From assembly GCA_963744575.1 (NCBI GenBank), contig CAVUUF010000008.1:1-64000 (forward strand): 64,000 nucleotides of DNA, written 5' to 3'. The DNA comes from Palsa-504 sp963744575. GTDB taxonomy: Bacteria; Actinomycetota; Actinomycetes; Streptosporangiales; Streptosporangiaceae. Made by a program: the position numbers and the translations under genes. Positions 49,206-57,487 of this stretch are shown here, piece after piece (within the stretch, counting starts at the first letter, position 1; each line of letters opens with the position of its first letter). Below the pieces are notes generated by a model that made no database searches, was not told where the DNA came from, and was given only the letters and a program-made list of their open reading frames with translations.

Positions 49206-49948
49206 GGCGCAAGCGTGAGGCGCATACTCTCGCGGGGCCATACGCGATGGACGCGATCTCGGCGCCGGACCGGGCCAGGTTCGATCGCCACCTGGCCGGA
49301 TGCGAGGAGTGCGCGCGGGAGGTCGCCAGCCTGCGCGAGGCCACCGCCCGCCTGGCCGCCGCCGCCGCCGTCCCGCCGCCGTCCGCCCTGAAGGAGCGCG
49401 TGCTGGGGGCCGCCGCCCAGACCAGGCAGCACCCGCCCGCGGTCACCGCGCCCGGCGCCCGGCCCGGGCGGCCCAGGTTGCGGACGCTGCCGCGGCGGCT
49501 GACCGTGACGGTGGCCGCCGCGGCCGCCGCCGTCGTGGTCGGCGCCGCGGCGGTGCTGGGCGTCAGCAACGGCAGCATGCACGACCAGCTCAGCCGGGAT
49601 CAGGCCAGCGGCCAGCAGATCGCCGCGGTGCTGACCGCGCGGGACGCCACCATGATGACCGGGGCGGTGCGGGGCGGCGGCACCGTCACGATCGTGATGT
49701 CGCACGCTATGGGCGCGCTGGTGTTCACCGCGTCCGGCCTGCGCGCGCTGCCCGTCTCCCGCGGCTACGAGCTCTGGCTGATCGGCCCGGCCGGGGACCG
49801 GCGGCTGGCCATGCTTCCCTCGGCCACGATGACCGGCCCGGTCGTGGCGTCCGGGCTGCGCCCGGGCGATCACCTCGCCCTCACCGCCGAGTCGGCCGGC
49901 GGCAGCGCGCGCCCCACCACCCCGATGATGCTCGACATCCTCCTGTGA
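49202..49948 (+). CDS. rskA: Anti-sigma-K factor RskA
   Basis: The 248-residue protein has the zinc-finger-like motif FDRHLAGCEECAREVASLRE, a Pro-rich linker, one transmembrane helix (LTVTVAAAAAAVVVGAAAVL) and the extracellular RskA domain (VMSHAMGALVFTASGLRALP, RGYELWLIGPAGDRRLAMLP). It holds SigK at the membrane until proteolysis releases it. ATG 49202 overlaps the sigK stop. The domain layout and length are standard. Confidence 0.92.
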   Translation: MRRKREAHTLAGPYAMDAISAPDRARFDRHLAGCEECAREVASLREATARLAAAAAVPPPSALKERVLGAAAQTRQHPPAVTAPGARPGRPRLRTLPRRLTVTVAAAAAAVVVGAAAVLGVSNGSMHDQLSRDQASGQQIAAVLTARDATMMTGAVRGGGTVTIVMSHAMGALVFTASGLRALPVSRGYELWLIGPAGDRRLAMLPSATMTGPVVASGLRPGDHLALTAESAGGSARPTTPMMLDILL

Positions 49949-49983
49949 GCGCGCTGCTGGGCATCGACCTGGGTACCAACCAG
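49945..49983 (+). pseudogene. N-terminal stub of an FGGY/actin-like ATPase kinase
   Basis: GTG 49945 overlaps the rskA stop (GTGA) and reads VSALLGIDLGT, the phosphate-1 motif that opens FGGY carbohydrate kinases. After GIDLGT the sequence becomes unrelated (NQAPRATAFTALAL) and soon ends. I infer that a kinase gene once followed rskA and was removed by a deletion, leaving eleven codons. Short length makes this tentative. Confidence 0.35.
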
Positions 49984-50080
49984 GCACCACGTGCCACTGC
50001 TTTCACAGCGCTCGCTTTAGTGATCAGCGGCTTCGGCTCCTGGCCCGTTAGCTCGCGCGCTGACGGGGTAGCGGGTGGCG

Positions 50081-51706
50081 ATGACAACGGGCGAGTCAGG
50101 GCGACTTCTGGCCGGCCGGTACCGGCTCGGTGCCGTTATCGGCCACGGCGGGATGGGTGCTGTCTGGAAGGCGCGCGACGAACTGCTGAACCGGGACGTG
50201 GCGGTGAAGGAGATCGTCTGGCCGCCGCAGATGGACGCGGCCGAACGGGAGACGGCGCGGCGCCGGGCGGTGCGCGAAGCGCAACTGGCTGCGCGCCTCC
50301 GTCATCCGAACGTCGTCGGCGTCTACGACATCATCGAGGAGGACGACCGGCCGTCCATAGTCATGGAACTCGTGCCGTTCCGCTCGCTGCGTGACGTCGT
50401 CGGCGCGGACGGGCCGATGCCTCCCGCCGAGGCCGCCCGGGTCGGCCTGAGCGTCCTGGCTGCCCTCCGGGCCGTGCACGAAGCGGGGGTCGTCCACCGT
50501 GATGTGAAACCAGCCAACATCCTGCTGGGGCCCGGGGGGCGGGTGGTGCTGGCCGACTTCGGCATCGCGAAGGCCGCCGACAGCCCGGCCCTGACCGTGT
50601 CGGGGGTGCTGCTCGGCTCGCCGTCCTACCTCGCGCCGGAGTGCGCCCGCGGCGGGCGTGCGGGCGCCGCCGCGGATCTGTGGGCGCTGGGCGCTTCGCT
50701 GTACGCCGCGGTCGAGGGCCATCCTCCGTTCGAGCGCGATGGCGTGCTCGCGAGCCTGACCGCCGTGGTGTCCGACGAACTCGATCCGCCGTCCCGGGTC
50801 GGCCCGCTCGGGCCGGTGATCGCGGGGTTGCTGCGCAAGGACCCGGCCACCCGCCTCGACGTCGATGAGGCCGAGCAGATGCTGCGCCGGATCGTGACCG
50901 AGAGCGAGAACGCTCCCGCCCCGCAGCAGGCCGAGCCACCGCGGCAAACGGCGCCATCGCCGCAGGCAGGCCGGCCGCCGCCACGCGCTCGGCGTCGTTT
51001 CCGCGCGCGACTGGCCGCGCTGACCGTCGTCGCGGCGGCCGCGGTGATCGCCACGGGCCTCGCGCTGGCCCTCGGCCGCACGCCAGGCCACCAGGCCGCG
51101 ACCGGAGCAAGCCGGACCGCCCCGGCCACCTCGTCCGCACCCGTCTCTACCGCCCCGGCACCGGCCGCGTCCTCGGTCACGCCGGTCACGTCGGCCCCGC
51201 CGTCGGCGACCCCGCCGCCGGCGGCCACGCCGGGCGCCAGCTCGAGCGCGCTGCCAGCCGGATATTACCGGTTCACCAATTCCACCGGCTTCTCGATCGG
51301 TGTGCCGCGCGGCTGGCAGATATCGCATGTCGGCCACTATGTCTATATCCGGGACCCCGCCAACAGCGGCATATTCCTGCTCATTGACCAGTCCGACCAG
51401 CCCAAGGCCAATCCGCTGGCCGACTGGCAGCAGCAAGCGGCAACTCGCCAGGGCAGCTACCCCGACTATCACCTTATCCTGCTGCGGGCGGTCCGCTACA
51501 CGCAGGCGGAAAAGGCGGCCGACTGGGAATTCACCTACAACAGGAACGGCGTTATGGTCGAGGTCCTGAACCGGAATATCCTGGCGAACGCTCATCATGC
51601 CTACGCGCTTTACTGGTCGACTCCGGTCAGCAGCTGGAACGCTTACTATCACTATTTCCAGGTCTTCGCGGCCACGTTCCGGCCGGCCAGCGCGAGCCAG
51701 GCCTGA
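50081..51706 (+). CDS. Membrane Ser/Thr protein kinase (PknB-like, no PASTA)
   Basis: ATG 50081 (or GTG 50075) opens a 541-residue protein. The kinase domain (about 8-270) has YRLGAVIGHGGMGAVWKARD, catalytic Lys in RDVAVKEI, HRDVKPANILL, ADFGIAKAAD and the APE-like YLAPE. A Pro/Ala-rich juxtamembrane segment, one transmembrane helix (LAALTVVAAAAVIATGLALA), a Ser/Pro-rich stalk and a globular outer domain (about 395-541) follow. The outer domain (FTNSTGFSIGVPRGWQISHV) is not PASTA; it recurs in actinobacterial kinases and has no known ligand. Stands alone. Confidence 0.93.
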   Translation: MTTGESGRLLAGRYRLGAVIGHGGMGAVWKARDELLNRDVAVKEIVWPPQMDAAERETARRRAVREAQLAARLRHPNVVGVYDIIEEDDRPSIVMELVPFRSLRDVVGADGPMPPAEAARVGLSVLAALRAVHEAGVVHRDVKPANILLGPGGRVVLADFGIAKAADSPALTVSGVLLGSPSYLAPECARGGRAGAAADLWALGASLYAAVEGHPPFERDGVLASLTAVVSDELDPPSRVGPLGPVIAGLLRKDPATRLDVDEAEQMLRRIVTESENAPAPQQAEPPRQTAPSPQAGRPPPRARRRFRARLAALTVVAAAAVIATGLALALGRTPGHQAATGASRTAPATSSAPVSTAPAPAASSVTPVTSAPPSATPPPAATPGASSSALPAGYYRFTNSTGFSIGVPRGWQISHVGHYVYIRDPANSGIFLLIDQSDQPKANPLADWQQQAATRQGSYPDYHLILLRAVRYTQAEKAADWEFTYNRNGVMVEVLNRNILANAHHAYALYWSTPVSSWNAYYHYFQVFAATFRPASASQA

Positions 51707-51762
51707 CGATGCCTTCCCGGGTGCCCGTGCGATCACGTCCCGGTCCGGGTCGGCGGCCGGCG

Positions 51763-52590
51763 CTAGCTGGCCCGCCGGTACGCCCGCACCGCCAGCGGCA
51801 CGAACACCAGGAATATCCCGGCCAGCCAGGCCAGGCTCTTCCACAGGCTCGCCGCAACCGGGCCGCCGAGGGCCAGCGCGCGCATGGTGTCGACGACGTA
51901 CGTGACCGGCTGGTTGTTGGCGAAGGCCTGCAGCCAGCCCGGCATCGTCGAGATCGGCACGAACGCCGAGGACAGGAACGTGAGCGGGAACAGCCAGATC
52001 AGCCCGAACGCCTGCACCGATTCCTCGTCCCCGATGGCCAGGCCGGTAAAGGCGGAGATGCAGCAGATGGCCACGCCGAACACGATCGCCAGCAGGATCA
52101 TGGCCACGGCCGGGACGAAGCCGTTGAGGAACCGGAACCCGACCGCGTAGCCCACTCCGATGATGATCAGGATCGTGACCGTCATCCGGCCGGTGTCGGC
52201 CACCAGCCGTCCGGCCAGCACCGCCGAGCGGGCCATCGGCATCGACCGCAGCCGGTCGATCACGCCCTTCTTCAGCTCCATGGCCAGCGCGATGGCCGTG
52301 CCGAACGAGGCGAACGCCGCCGTCTGCGCGACGATCCCGGGTATCAGGAAGTTGACGTAGCCGCCGGGGACGTTCACCGGGATCGCGCCGCCAAAGACGT
52401 ACCGGAACATCAGCACGAACATCACCGGCTGGATCACGGTGAACACCAGGTACGCCGGCACTCGCATCCAGACCAGCAGGTTGCGCCGGGTGATGGTGAG
52501 CGTGTCGGTTATCGCCCAGCGAAATCTGACACCCGGGCCGGGCACGGCGGGCGCGCCGGGCGCGCTGGCCCTCTCGACAACCGCGGTCAT
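51763..52590 (-). CDS. DrrB-type ABC-2 permease (second system)
   Basis: The 275-residue protein begins with the coupling helix TDTLTITRRNLLVWMRVPAY and has six helices, with the ABC-2 motif VNFLIPGIVAQTAAFASFGT and MPGWLQAFANNQPVTYVVDT. ATG 52590 follows AAAGGACGG and overlaps the ATPase stop. With the upstream gene it forms a complete exporter, distinct from the system at 27.5-29.3 kb. Confidence 0.92.
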   Translation of the reverse strand: MTAVVERASAPGAPAVPGPGVRFRWAITDTLTITRRNLLVWMRVPAYLVFTVIQPVMFVLMFRYVFGGAIPVNVPGGYVNFLIPGIVAQTAAFASFGTAIALAMELKKGVIDRLRSMPMARSAVLAGRLVADTGRMTVTILIIIGVGYAVGFRFLNGFVPAVAMILLAIVFGVAICCISAFTGLAIGDEESVQAFGLIWLFPLTFLSSAFVPISTMPGWLQAFANNQPVTYVVDTMRALALGGPVAASLWKSLAWLAGIFLVFVPLAVRAYRRAS

Positions 52591-53654
52591 GATGCCGTCC
52601 TTTCCATGTCCTTGCTCCGCCGACCGCCGCGAGCCCCGCCGCGGGCCCCGCCCCGGCGGCCGCGGCGGCGTCCGCCCGGCTCCTCTTCCTCGGCCGCGTG
52701 CCCGGTCAGGGCCAGGAACACGTCGTCGAGCGACGGCCGCCGCAACGCGAGCCCGCGGGTCTCGACGCCCGCCGTGTCCAGTGTCCGGACCGCCTCGATC
52801 AGCGCGTCCGAGCCCCGGCTGCCGACCTTGATGCTGACCACGCCGGTCTCGGGGTCGGCCAGCGGGTCGCTCTCGCCGATCTTGGTGATCGCGGCGACCG
52901 CGTCGCCGATCCGGCTGCGGTCCGGCACGGTGAACTCGACCACGTCGCCGCCGACCCGGCCCTTCAGCTCCTCGGCCGTGCCCGCCGCGATGACCAGGCC
53001 GTGGTCGATGACCACGATCTCGTCGGCCAGTTCGTCGGCCTCGTCGAGGTACTGGGTGGTGAGCAGGAGCGTGGTCCCGTCGGCGACCAGCGACCGGATG
53101 ATGTCCCACATTCCCAGCCTGGACCGCGGGTCCAGGCCGGTGGTCGGCTCGTCGAGGAACAGCACCTTGGGCTGGCCGACCAGGCTGGCGGCCAGGTCCA
53201 GCCGCCGCTGCATGCCGCCGGAGTAGGTCTTGGCCGCCCGGTCGGCCGCGTCGCTCAGGCCGAACTGCTCGAGCAACTCGGTGGCCCGGCTGCGGGACTG
53301 GGACCAGCTCAGGTGGTAAAGCCGCCCGATGATCTCCAGGTTCTCCCGGCCGGTGAGCTCCTCCTGGATGGCGGCCGACTGGCCGGCCAGCCCGATCGAC
53401 CGGCGAACCGCGGCCGCGTCCCGCACCACGTCATATCCCTCGACCAGCGCCCGCCCCTCGTCGGGCTGCAGCAAGGTGGTGAGGATCCGCACCGCCGTGG
53501 TCTTGCCCGCCCCGTTCGGCCCGAGCACTCCGAGCACGGTCCCGCGCGGCACCGACAAGTCGATGCCGCGCAGGGCGTGTACCTCGCCGAACGACTTGGT
53601 CAAGCCTTCCACGAGGATCGACGGCGGCCCCCCGATCCCGTTGACCTGTGACAT
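52587..53654 (-). CDS. DrrA-type ABC exporter ATP-binding protein (second system)
   Basis: ATG 53654 follows GGGAGGA; a longer frame to 53699 is not needed. The 355-residue protein has Walker A GPNGAGKTTAV, signature YSGGMQRRLDLAA, Walker B LFLDEPTTGLDP and the DrrA C-terminal domain, then a Gly/Arg-rich tail (residues about 330-350) unlike the first system. The tail may bind nucleic acid or membrane, or be low-complexity drift. No RHH regulator accompanies this copy. Confidence 0.93.
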   Translation of the reverse strand: MSQVNGIGGPPSILVEGLTKSFGEVHALRGIDLSVPRGTVLGVLGPNGAGKTTAVRILTTLLQPDEGRALVEGYDVVRDAAAVRRSIGLAGQSAAIQEELTGRENLEIIGRLYHLSWSQSRSRATELLEQFGLSDAADRAAKTYSGGMQRRLDLAASLVGQPKVLFLDEPTTGLDPRSRLGMWDIIRSLVADGTTLLLTTQYLDEADELADEIVVIDHGLVIAAGTAEELKGRVGGDVVEFTVPDRSRIGDAVAAITKIGESDPLADPETGVVSIKVGSRGSDALIEAVRTLDTAGVETRGLALRRPSLDDVFLALTGHAAEEEEPGGRRRGRRGGARGGARGGRRSKDMERTAS

Positions 53655-53877
53655 CCATCCTCCCGTACCGACCGCAAACCCAGTCACTCCCCGTACCACG
53701 AACCTACCGGCAATGCCGCGGCCGGGGCGAACAAGATACCTCCGCCCACCGTCAGCGCCGTCCGAGGGTAAGACGAACGAACCGCTCCAGACTCATCGTC
53801 GCCACCACGAGGCCGGCGCCGGGCGGTTTTGACGCTGCGGCATGATTGAACCCGTCCACCGGGGAGAGGAGCAGAGG

Positions 53878-54363
53878 ATGTCAGAAGAGCGCCGCCACGA
53901 ATCCGCTGACCTCGAGGATTACTCGATACAGGAGCCTGCCGACTCGCTGACCGGGGAGCCGGGCGAACCCGGGAGCGATCCGCTTGACCGCGGCGTCGCA
54001 CCGCCGGAGCGGTGGTCGGCCGAGATCAGGCGCGGTTCGGATGCCGGCCAGCGGGAGTCGCTGGACCGGCTGCTCGCCGAGGAGGAGCCGGACGCCGCGT
54101 CGGAGTCCGGCCAGGACGACGACCTGCCCGAAGACCGGGACGACGACGATGAGGCCGAGGAGTACCTCGACGGGCTCCTGCTCGACGACGGCGCGGATCC
54201 CCGCGCGGGCCGGCTGGTGGCCGAGGACGAGGGCGCCCACCCGGACGACGAGGAAGATCTTGTCGCCCGTGACATCGGCGTCGACGACGGGGCCGCCACC
54301 GCCGAGGAGGCCGCGGTCCACGTGGTGGACGACGACGACACCGACATCCGTTCCGGCGGCTGA
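53878..54363 (+). CDS. DUF5709 family acidic protein
   Basis: From ATG 53878, after GGAGAGGAGCAGAGG, the 161-residue protein is strongly acidic. It has the family hallmarks: LEDYSIQEPADSLTG, DPLDRGVAPPERWSAE, ESLDRLLAEEEPD, AGRLVAEDEGAHPDDEEDLV and ATAEEAAVHVVDDD. DUF5709 proteins are actinobacterial, likely disordered, and of unknown function. The adenine deaminase gene starts 6 bp after the stop, so the two are probably co-transcribed. Confidence 0.85.
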   Translation: MSEERRHESADLEDYSIQEPADSLTGEPGEPGSDPLDRGVAPPERWSAEIRRGSDAGQRESLDRLLAEEEPDAASESGQDDDLPEDRDDDDEAEEYLDGLLLDDGADPRAGRLVAEDEGAHPDDEEDLVARDIGVDDGAATAEEAAVHVVDDDDTDIRSGG

Positions 54364-54369
54364 GGAGCC

Positions 54370-55374
54370 ATGCTGCCGGTTGCCGAGCTGCATGTTCACA
54401 TCGAGGGCACGCTCGAGCCCGAGCTTCTGGTCGAGCTCGCCAGGCGCAACGGCACCTGGATGCCGACGCTCGATGTGGACGAACTACGCGCCCAGTACCA
54501 GTTCCATAGCCTGCGGTCCTTCCTCGACCTGTACTACCAGAACCTGCGCGTGCTGAAGGTCGAGGCGGACTTCTACGACCTGGGCCGCGCCTACCTGGCC
54601 CGGGCCGCGGCGGCCGGGGTACGCCGGGCGGAGATCTTCGTCGACCCGCAGACCCACCTGGCCAACGGGGTGCCGCTCGAGGAGGTGTTCGGCGGGCTGA
54701 CGGCGGCGCTCGCCGACGGTGCCCGGGGCCACGGCATCTCGGCCGGCCTGATCCTGTGCTTCCTGCGTGACCTGGGCGCCGGTGCCGCCGACGCGATGCT
54801 GCGGGCCGCGCTGCCGTTCCGTGACCAGTTCATCGGGGTCGGGCTGGACTCCGCCGAGGTCGGCTACCCGCCGGCGCCGTTCGCGGACGTGTTCCGGCTC
54901 GCGGCGGCCGAAGGGCTGCGGCTGGTGGCGCACGCCGGCGAGGAGGGCGGCCCGGACTACGTGACCGAGGCGCTGGACAAGCTCCACGTCGAGCGCGTCG
55001 ACCACGGGGTGCGGTCCATGGAGGATCCCGGGCTGGTCGTCCGGCTGCGCGACGAGCAGATCCCGCTGACCGTGTGCCCGCTGTCCAACGTGGCGCTGCG
55101 GGTGACCGGCACGCTCGGCGAGCACGTGCTGCCCGCCATGCTGGACGCGGGCCTGATGGCCACCGTGAACAGCGACGACCCGGCCTACTTCGGCGGGTAC
55201 GTGGACGACAACCTGGCCGCGGTGCGGGACACGTTCGGCTACGGCGACGCCAGACTGGCCGCGCTGGCGCGGAACTCGTTCGACGCCTGCTTCGCGCCCG
55301 AGGCGGACAAGCAGCGGTGGAAGGCTGAGGTCGGCAGCTGGCTCGCCGCCAGGGACGCGCATACCCGCACGTAA
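54370..55374 (+). CDS. Adenine/adenosine deaminase family protein, probably adenine deaminase
   Basis: The 334-residue metal-dependent hydrolase has ELHVHIEGTLEPELLVELAR (metal ligands), VGLDSAEVGYPPAPFADVFR, LVAHAGEEGGPDYVTEALDK, RVDHGVRSMEDPGLVVRLRD and VNSDDPAYFGGYVDDNL. The LDSxEVGxPP block and FGGY motif are characteristic of adenine aminohydrolases rather than adenosine deaminases. It converts adenine to hypoxanthine and ammonia in purine salvage. Start ATG 54370 follows GAGGAG. Confidence 0.9.
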   Translation: MLPVAELHVHIEGTLEPELLVELARRNGTWMPTLDVDELRAQYQFHSLRSFLDLYYQNLRVLKVEADFYDLGRAYLARAAAAGVRRAEIFVDPQTHLANGVPLEEVFGGLTAALADGARGHGISAGLILCFLRDLGAGAADAMLRAALPFRDQFIGVGLDSAEVGYPPAPFADVFRLAAAEGLRLVAHAGEEGGPDYVTEALDKLHVERVDHGVRSMEDPGLVVRLRDEQIPLTVCPLSNVALRVTGTLGEHVLPAMLDAGLMATVNSDDPAYFGGYVDDNLAAVRDTFGYGDARLAALARNSFDACFAPEADKQRWKAEVGSWLAARDAHTRT

Positions 55375-55403
55375 TGTCGGTGCTCTCCGCTAAGGTCCGG
55401 GCC

Positions 55404-56573
55404 ATGCGACTGCTGCACACCTCGGACTGGCACCTCGGCCGGTCGCTGCATCGCGCGGACCTCCGGGCGGCGCAGTCAGCATTCCTCGATCACCTGGTGG
55501 AGGTGACCCGCGCCGAGAAGGTGGACGCGGTCCTGGTCGCCGGGGACGTCTACGACCGTGCGGTGCCGCCGGTCAACGCCGTCGAGCTGTGCGAGGACGC
55601 CCTGCTCAGGCTGCACGACACCGGGGCGCAGGTCGTCCTGGTCAGCGGCAACCACGACTCGGCCCGCCGGCTCGGCTTCGGCAGCGGCCTGCTGGAGAAG
55701 GCCGGCGTGCACCTGCGCACCCGGCCCGGCGCGCTGGCCCGGCCGGCCGTGCTCGAGGACGGTCACGGGCCGGTGGCCGTATACGGGATCCCGTACCTCG
55801 AGCCGGACGCCGTGCGGGACGAACTCCCGGAAACCGGCGGCGCCGACGTCCCGCGGGGACACGCCGGCGTGCTCGGGCACGCGGTCGCCTGCATCCGGGC
55901 TGACGCCGGAGCCCGCGGCATCAAGCGCCGCGTGGTCATGGCCCACGCCTGGGTCACCGGGGGAGCGCCCAGCGAGTCCGAGCGCGACATCGCCGTCGGC
56001 GGTGTCGGCCAGGTGCCCGCGGACCTGTTCGCGGGCTTCGGTTACGTGGCCCTCGGTCACCTGCACGGCCAGCAGACCGTGGCCCCGCACCTGCGTTACA
56101 GCGGCTCCCCGCTGCCGTACTCGTTCTCCGAGGCGTCCCACCGCAAGGGCAGCTGGCTTGTCGACCTGGACGACGCGGGGAACGCGCACGTCACGCACGT
56201 GCCAGCGCCCGTCTACCGCCGTCTCAGCGTGCTTCGCGGGCGGCTCGGCGACCTGCTCGCCTCGGCCGCCTGCACCCGGTATGAGGACGACTTCGTGTCG
56301 GTCACGCTCACCGACCCGAGCCGTCCGGAGGGGGCGATGGACGCTCTGCGCGCCCGTTTCCCGCACGTCCTGGTGCTCACCTTCGAGCCCGAGGGCGCGG
56401 CGCCCGACGGCCGCGGCTACCGGGCCAGGACCGCGGGCCGCGACGACCTGGCCGTCGCCGCCGAGTTCGTCGGGCACGTCAGCAACGCCCCGCCCACGCC
56501 GGGCGAGGAACGCCTGCTCGCCAGCGCCTTCGCCGCCGTCCGGACCCGGGAAGCCGAAGAGGCGGCCGGCTGA
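55404..56573 (+). CDS. sbcD: Exonuclease SbcCD, nuclease subunit SbcD
   Basis: From ATG 55404 the 389-residue Mre11-like nuclease has phosphodiesterase motifs LLHTSDWHLGRSLHRADLRA (I), VLVAGDVYDRAVPP (II), VLVSGNHDSARRLG (III), MAHAWV (IV) and YVALGHLHGQQTV (V). It forms the SbcCD complex, which opens DNA hairpins and trims double-strand breaks. The stop overlaps the sbcC start by one base (TGATG). Confidence 0.95.
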   Translation: MRLLHTSDWHLGRSLHRADLRAAQSAFLDHLVEVTRAEKVDAVLVAGDVYDRAVPPVNAVELCEDALLRLHDTGAQVVLVSGNHDSARRLGFGSGLLEKAGVHLRTRPGALARPAVLEDGHGPVAVYGIPYLEPDAVRDELPETGGADVPRGHAGVLGHAVACIRADAGARGIKRRVVMAHAWVTGGAPSESERDIAVGGVGQVPADLFAGFGYVALGHLHGQQTVAPHLRYSGSPLPYSFSEASHRKGSWLVDLDDAGNAHVTHVPAPVYRRLSVLRGRLGDLLASAACTRYEDDFVSVTLTDPSRPEGAMDALRARFPHVLVLTFEPEGAAPDGRGYRARTAGRDDLAVAAEFVGHVSNAPPTPGEERLLASAFAAVRTREAEEAAG

Positions 56574-57487
56574 TGCGCCCGCACCGGCTGCGCGTGACCG
56601 CGTTCGGCGCGTTCGGCGGCACCGTGGAGGTAAGCTTCGACGACCTGGCCTGCTCCGGCCTGTTCCTGCTGCACGGCGAGACCGGCGCGGGGAAGACCAC
56701 GCTGCTCGACGCCATCGGGTTCGCCCTGTACGGCAGGGTGCCCGGCGAACGCGGCAAGACCCGCAGGCTCCGCTCGGACCACGCGGCCCCGGGCACGTCC
56801 ACCGAGGTCCAGCTCGAGGCGACCCTCGGCGGCCGGCGGATGCGCATCACCCGCAAGCCGGAGCAGGAACGCGCCAAGCGCCGCGGCAGCGGCACCACCA
56901 CCGAGCAGGCCCGGGTGCTGCTCGAGGAGCTCACCGGCTCGTCCTGGCACGCCGTCTCCACCCGGGTGGGGGAGGCGGACGCTGAGATCGCCGACCTGAT
57001 GGGGATGTCCGCCGACCAGTTCTTCCAGGTCGTGCTGCTGCCGCAGGGCGAGTTCGCCAGGTTCCTGCACGCCGACGCCGGCGACCGGGCCAGGCTGCTG
57101 CAGCGGCTGTTCGGCACCGACCGGTTCCACGCGGTGGAGGACTGGCTCGCAGATCGCCGCCGGATCACCGCCCGCTCGGTCGAGGAGGCGGAAAGCGAGA
57201 TCAGGGCGCTGGCCGCCCGCGTCGCCCAGGCCGCCGGAGTACACCTCGGCGCCGAGCCCCGGGAGGGCCCGGGGGGGTCGTCCCCCCCGGAACTAGCAGA
57301 GCCCGCGCCGGCCGGTGGGCGGCGCGGCTCGCCGAGGCGGCCGCCGCCGAGGCCGCGGCCAGCGCGAGCCAGGTCGACGGCTACCGCCGTGACCTGGACC
57401 GAGCCCTGGACCTGCAGCGCGAGACGGCCCGGCTGGCCGACCGGCAGCGCCGCCGCCAGGCCGCGCTGCGCACCCGCGACCAGCTGA
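56573..57487 (+). CDS. sbcC: SbcC, N-terminal ATPase half (reading frame breaks near 57285)
   Basis: Residues 1-235 are a normal SbcC/Rad50 N-terminal domain: MRPHRLRVTAFGAFGGTVEV, Walker A LFLLHGETGAGKTTLLDAIG, and VVLLPQGEFARFLHADAGDR (Q-loop region). After VAQAAGVHLGAEP the frame enters G/C-run sequence (57265-57306) and then continues as Arg/Pro-rich nonsense to a stop at 57487. The coiled-coil continuation lies in the +2 frame from about 57292. So the gene is frameshifted at the repeat element, or the homopolymer runs were misread. Confidence 0.85.
   Translation: MRPHRLRVTAFGAFGGTVEVSFDDLACSGLFLLHGETGAGKTTLLDAIGFALYGRVPGERGKTRRLRSDHAAPGTSTEVQLEATLGGRRMRITRKPEQERAKRRGSGTTTEQARVLLEELTGSSWHAVSTRVGEADAEIADLMGMSADQFFQVVLLPQGEFARFLHADAGDRARLLQRLFGTDRFHAVEDWLADRRRITARSVEEAESEIRALAARVAQAAGVHLGAEPREGPGGSSPPELAEPAPAGGRRGSPRRPPPRPRPARARSTATAVTWTEPWTCSARRPGWPTGSAAARPRCAPATS
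57265..57306 (+). repeat. G-run-rich intragenic element, copy B (in sbcC)
   Basis: GGGCCCGGGGGGGTCGTCC (57265-57283) is identical to copy A. The middle 30 bp of copy A are absent, and AGCAGAGCCCGC (57295-57306) is again identical. It has the same orientation relative to the host gene as copy A. Its length is not a multiple that keeps the sbcC frame. Confidence 0.6.

Noticed and set aside
48266..49948. One 560-codon gene covering sigK and rskA
   Set aside because: The open frame arises only because the frame of rskA stays open upstream through sigK; the sigma-factor motifs are in a different frame.
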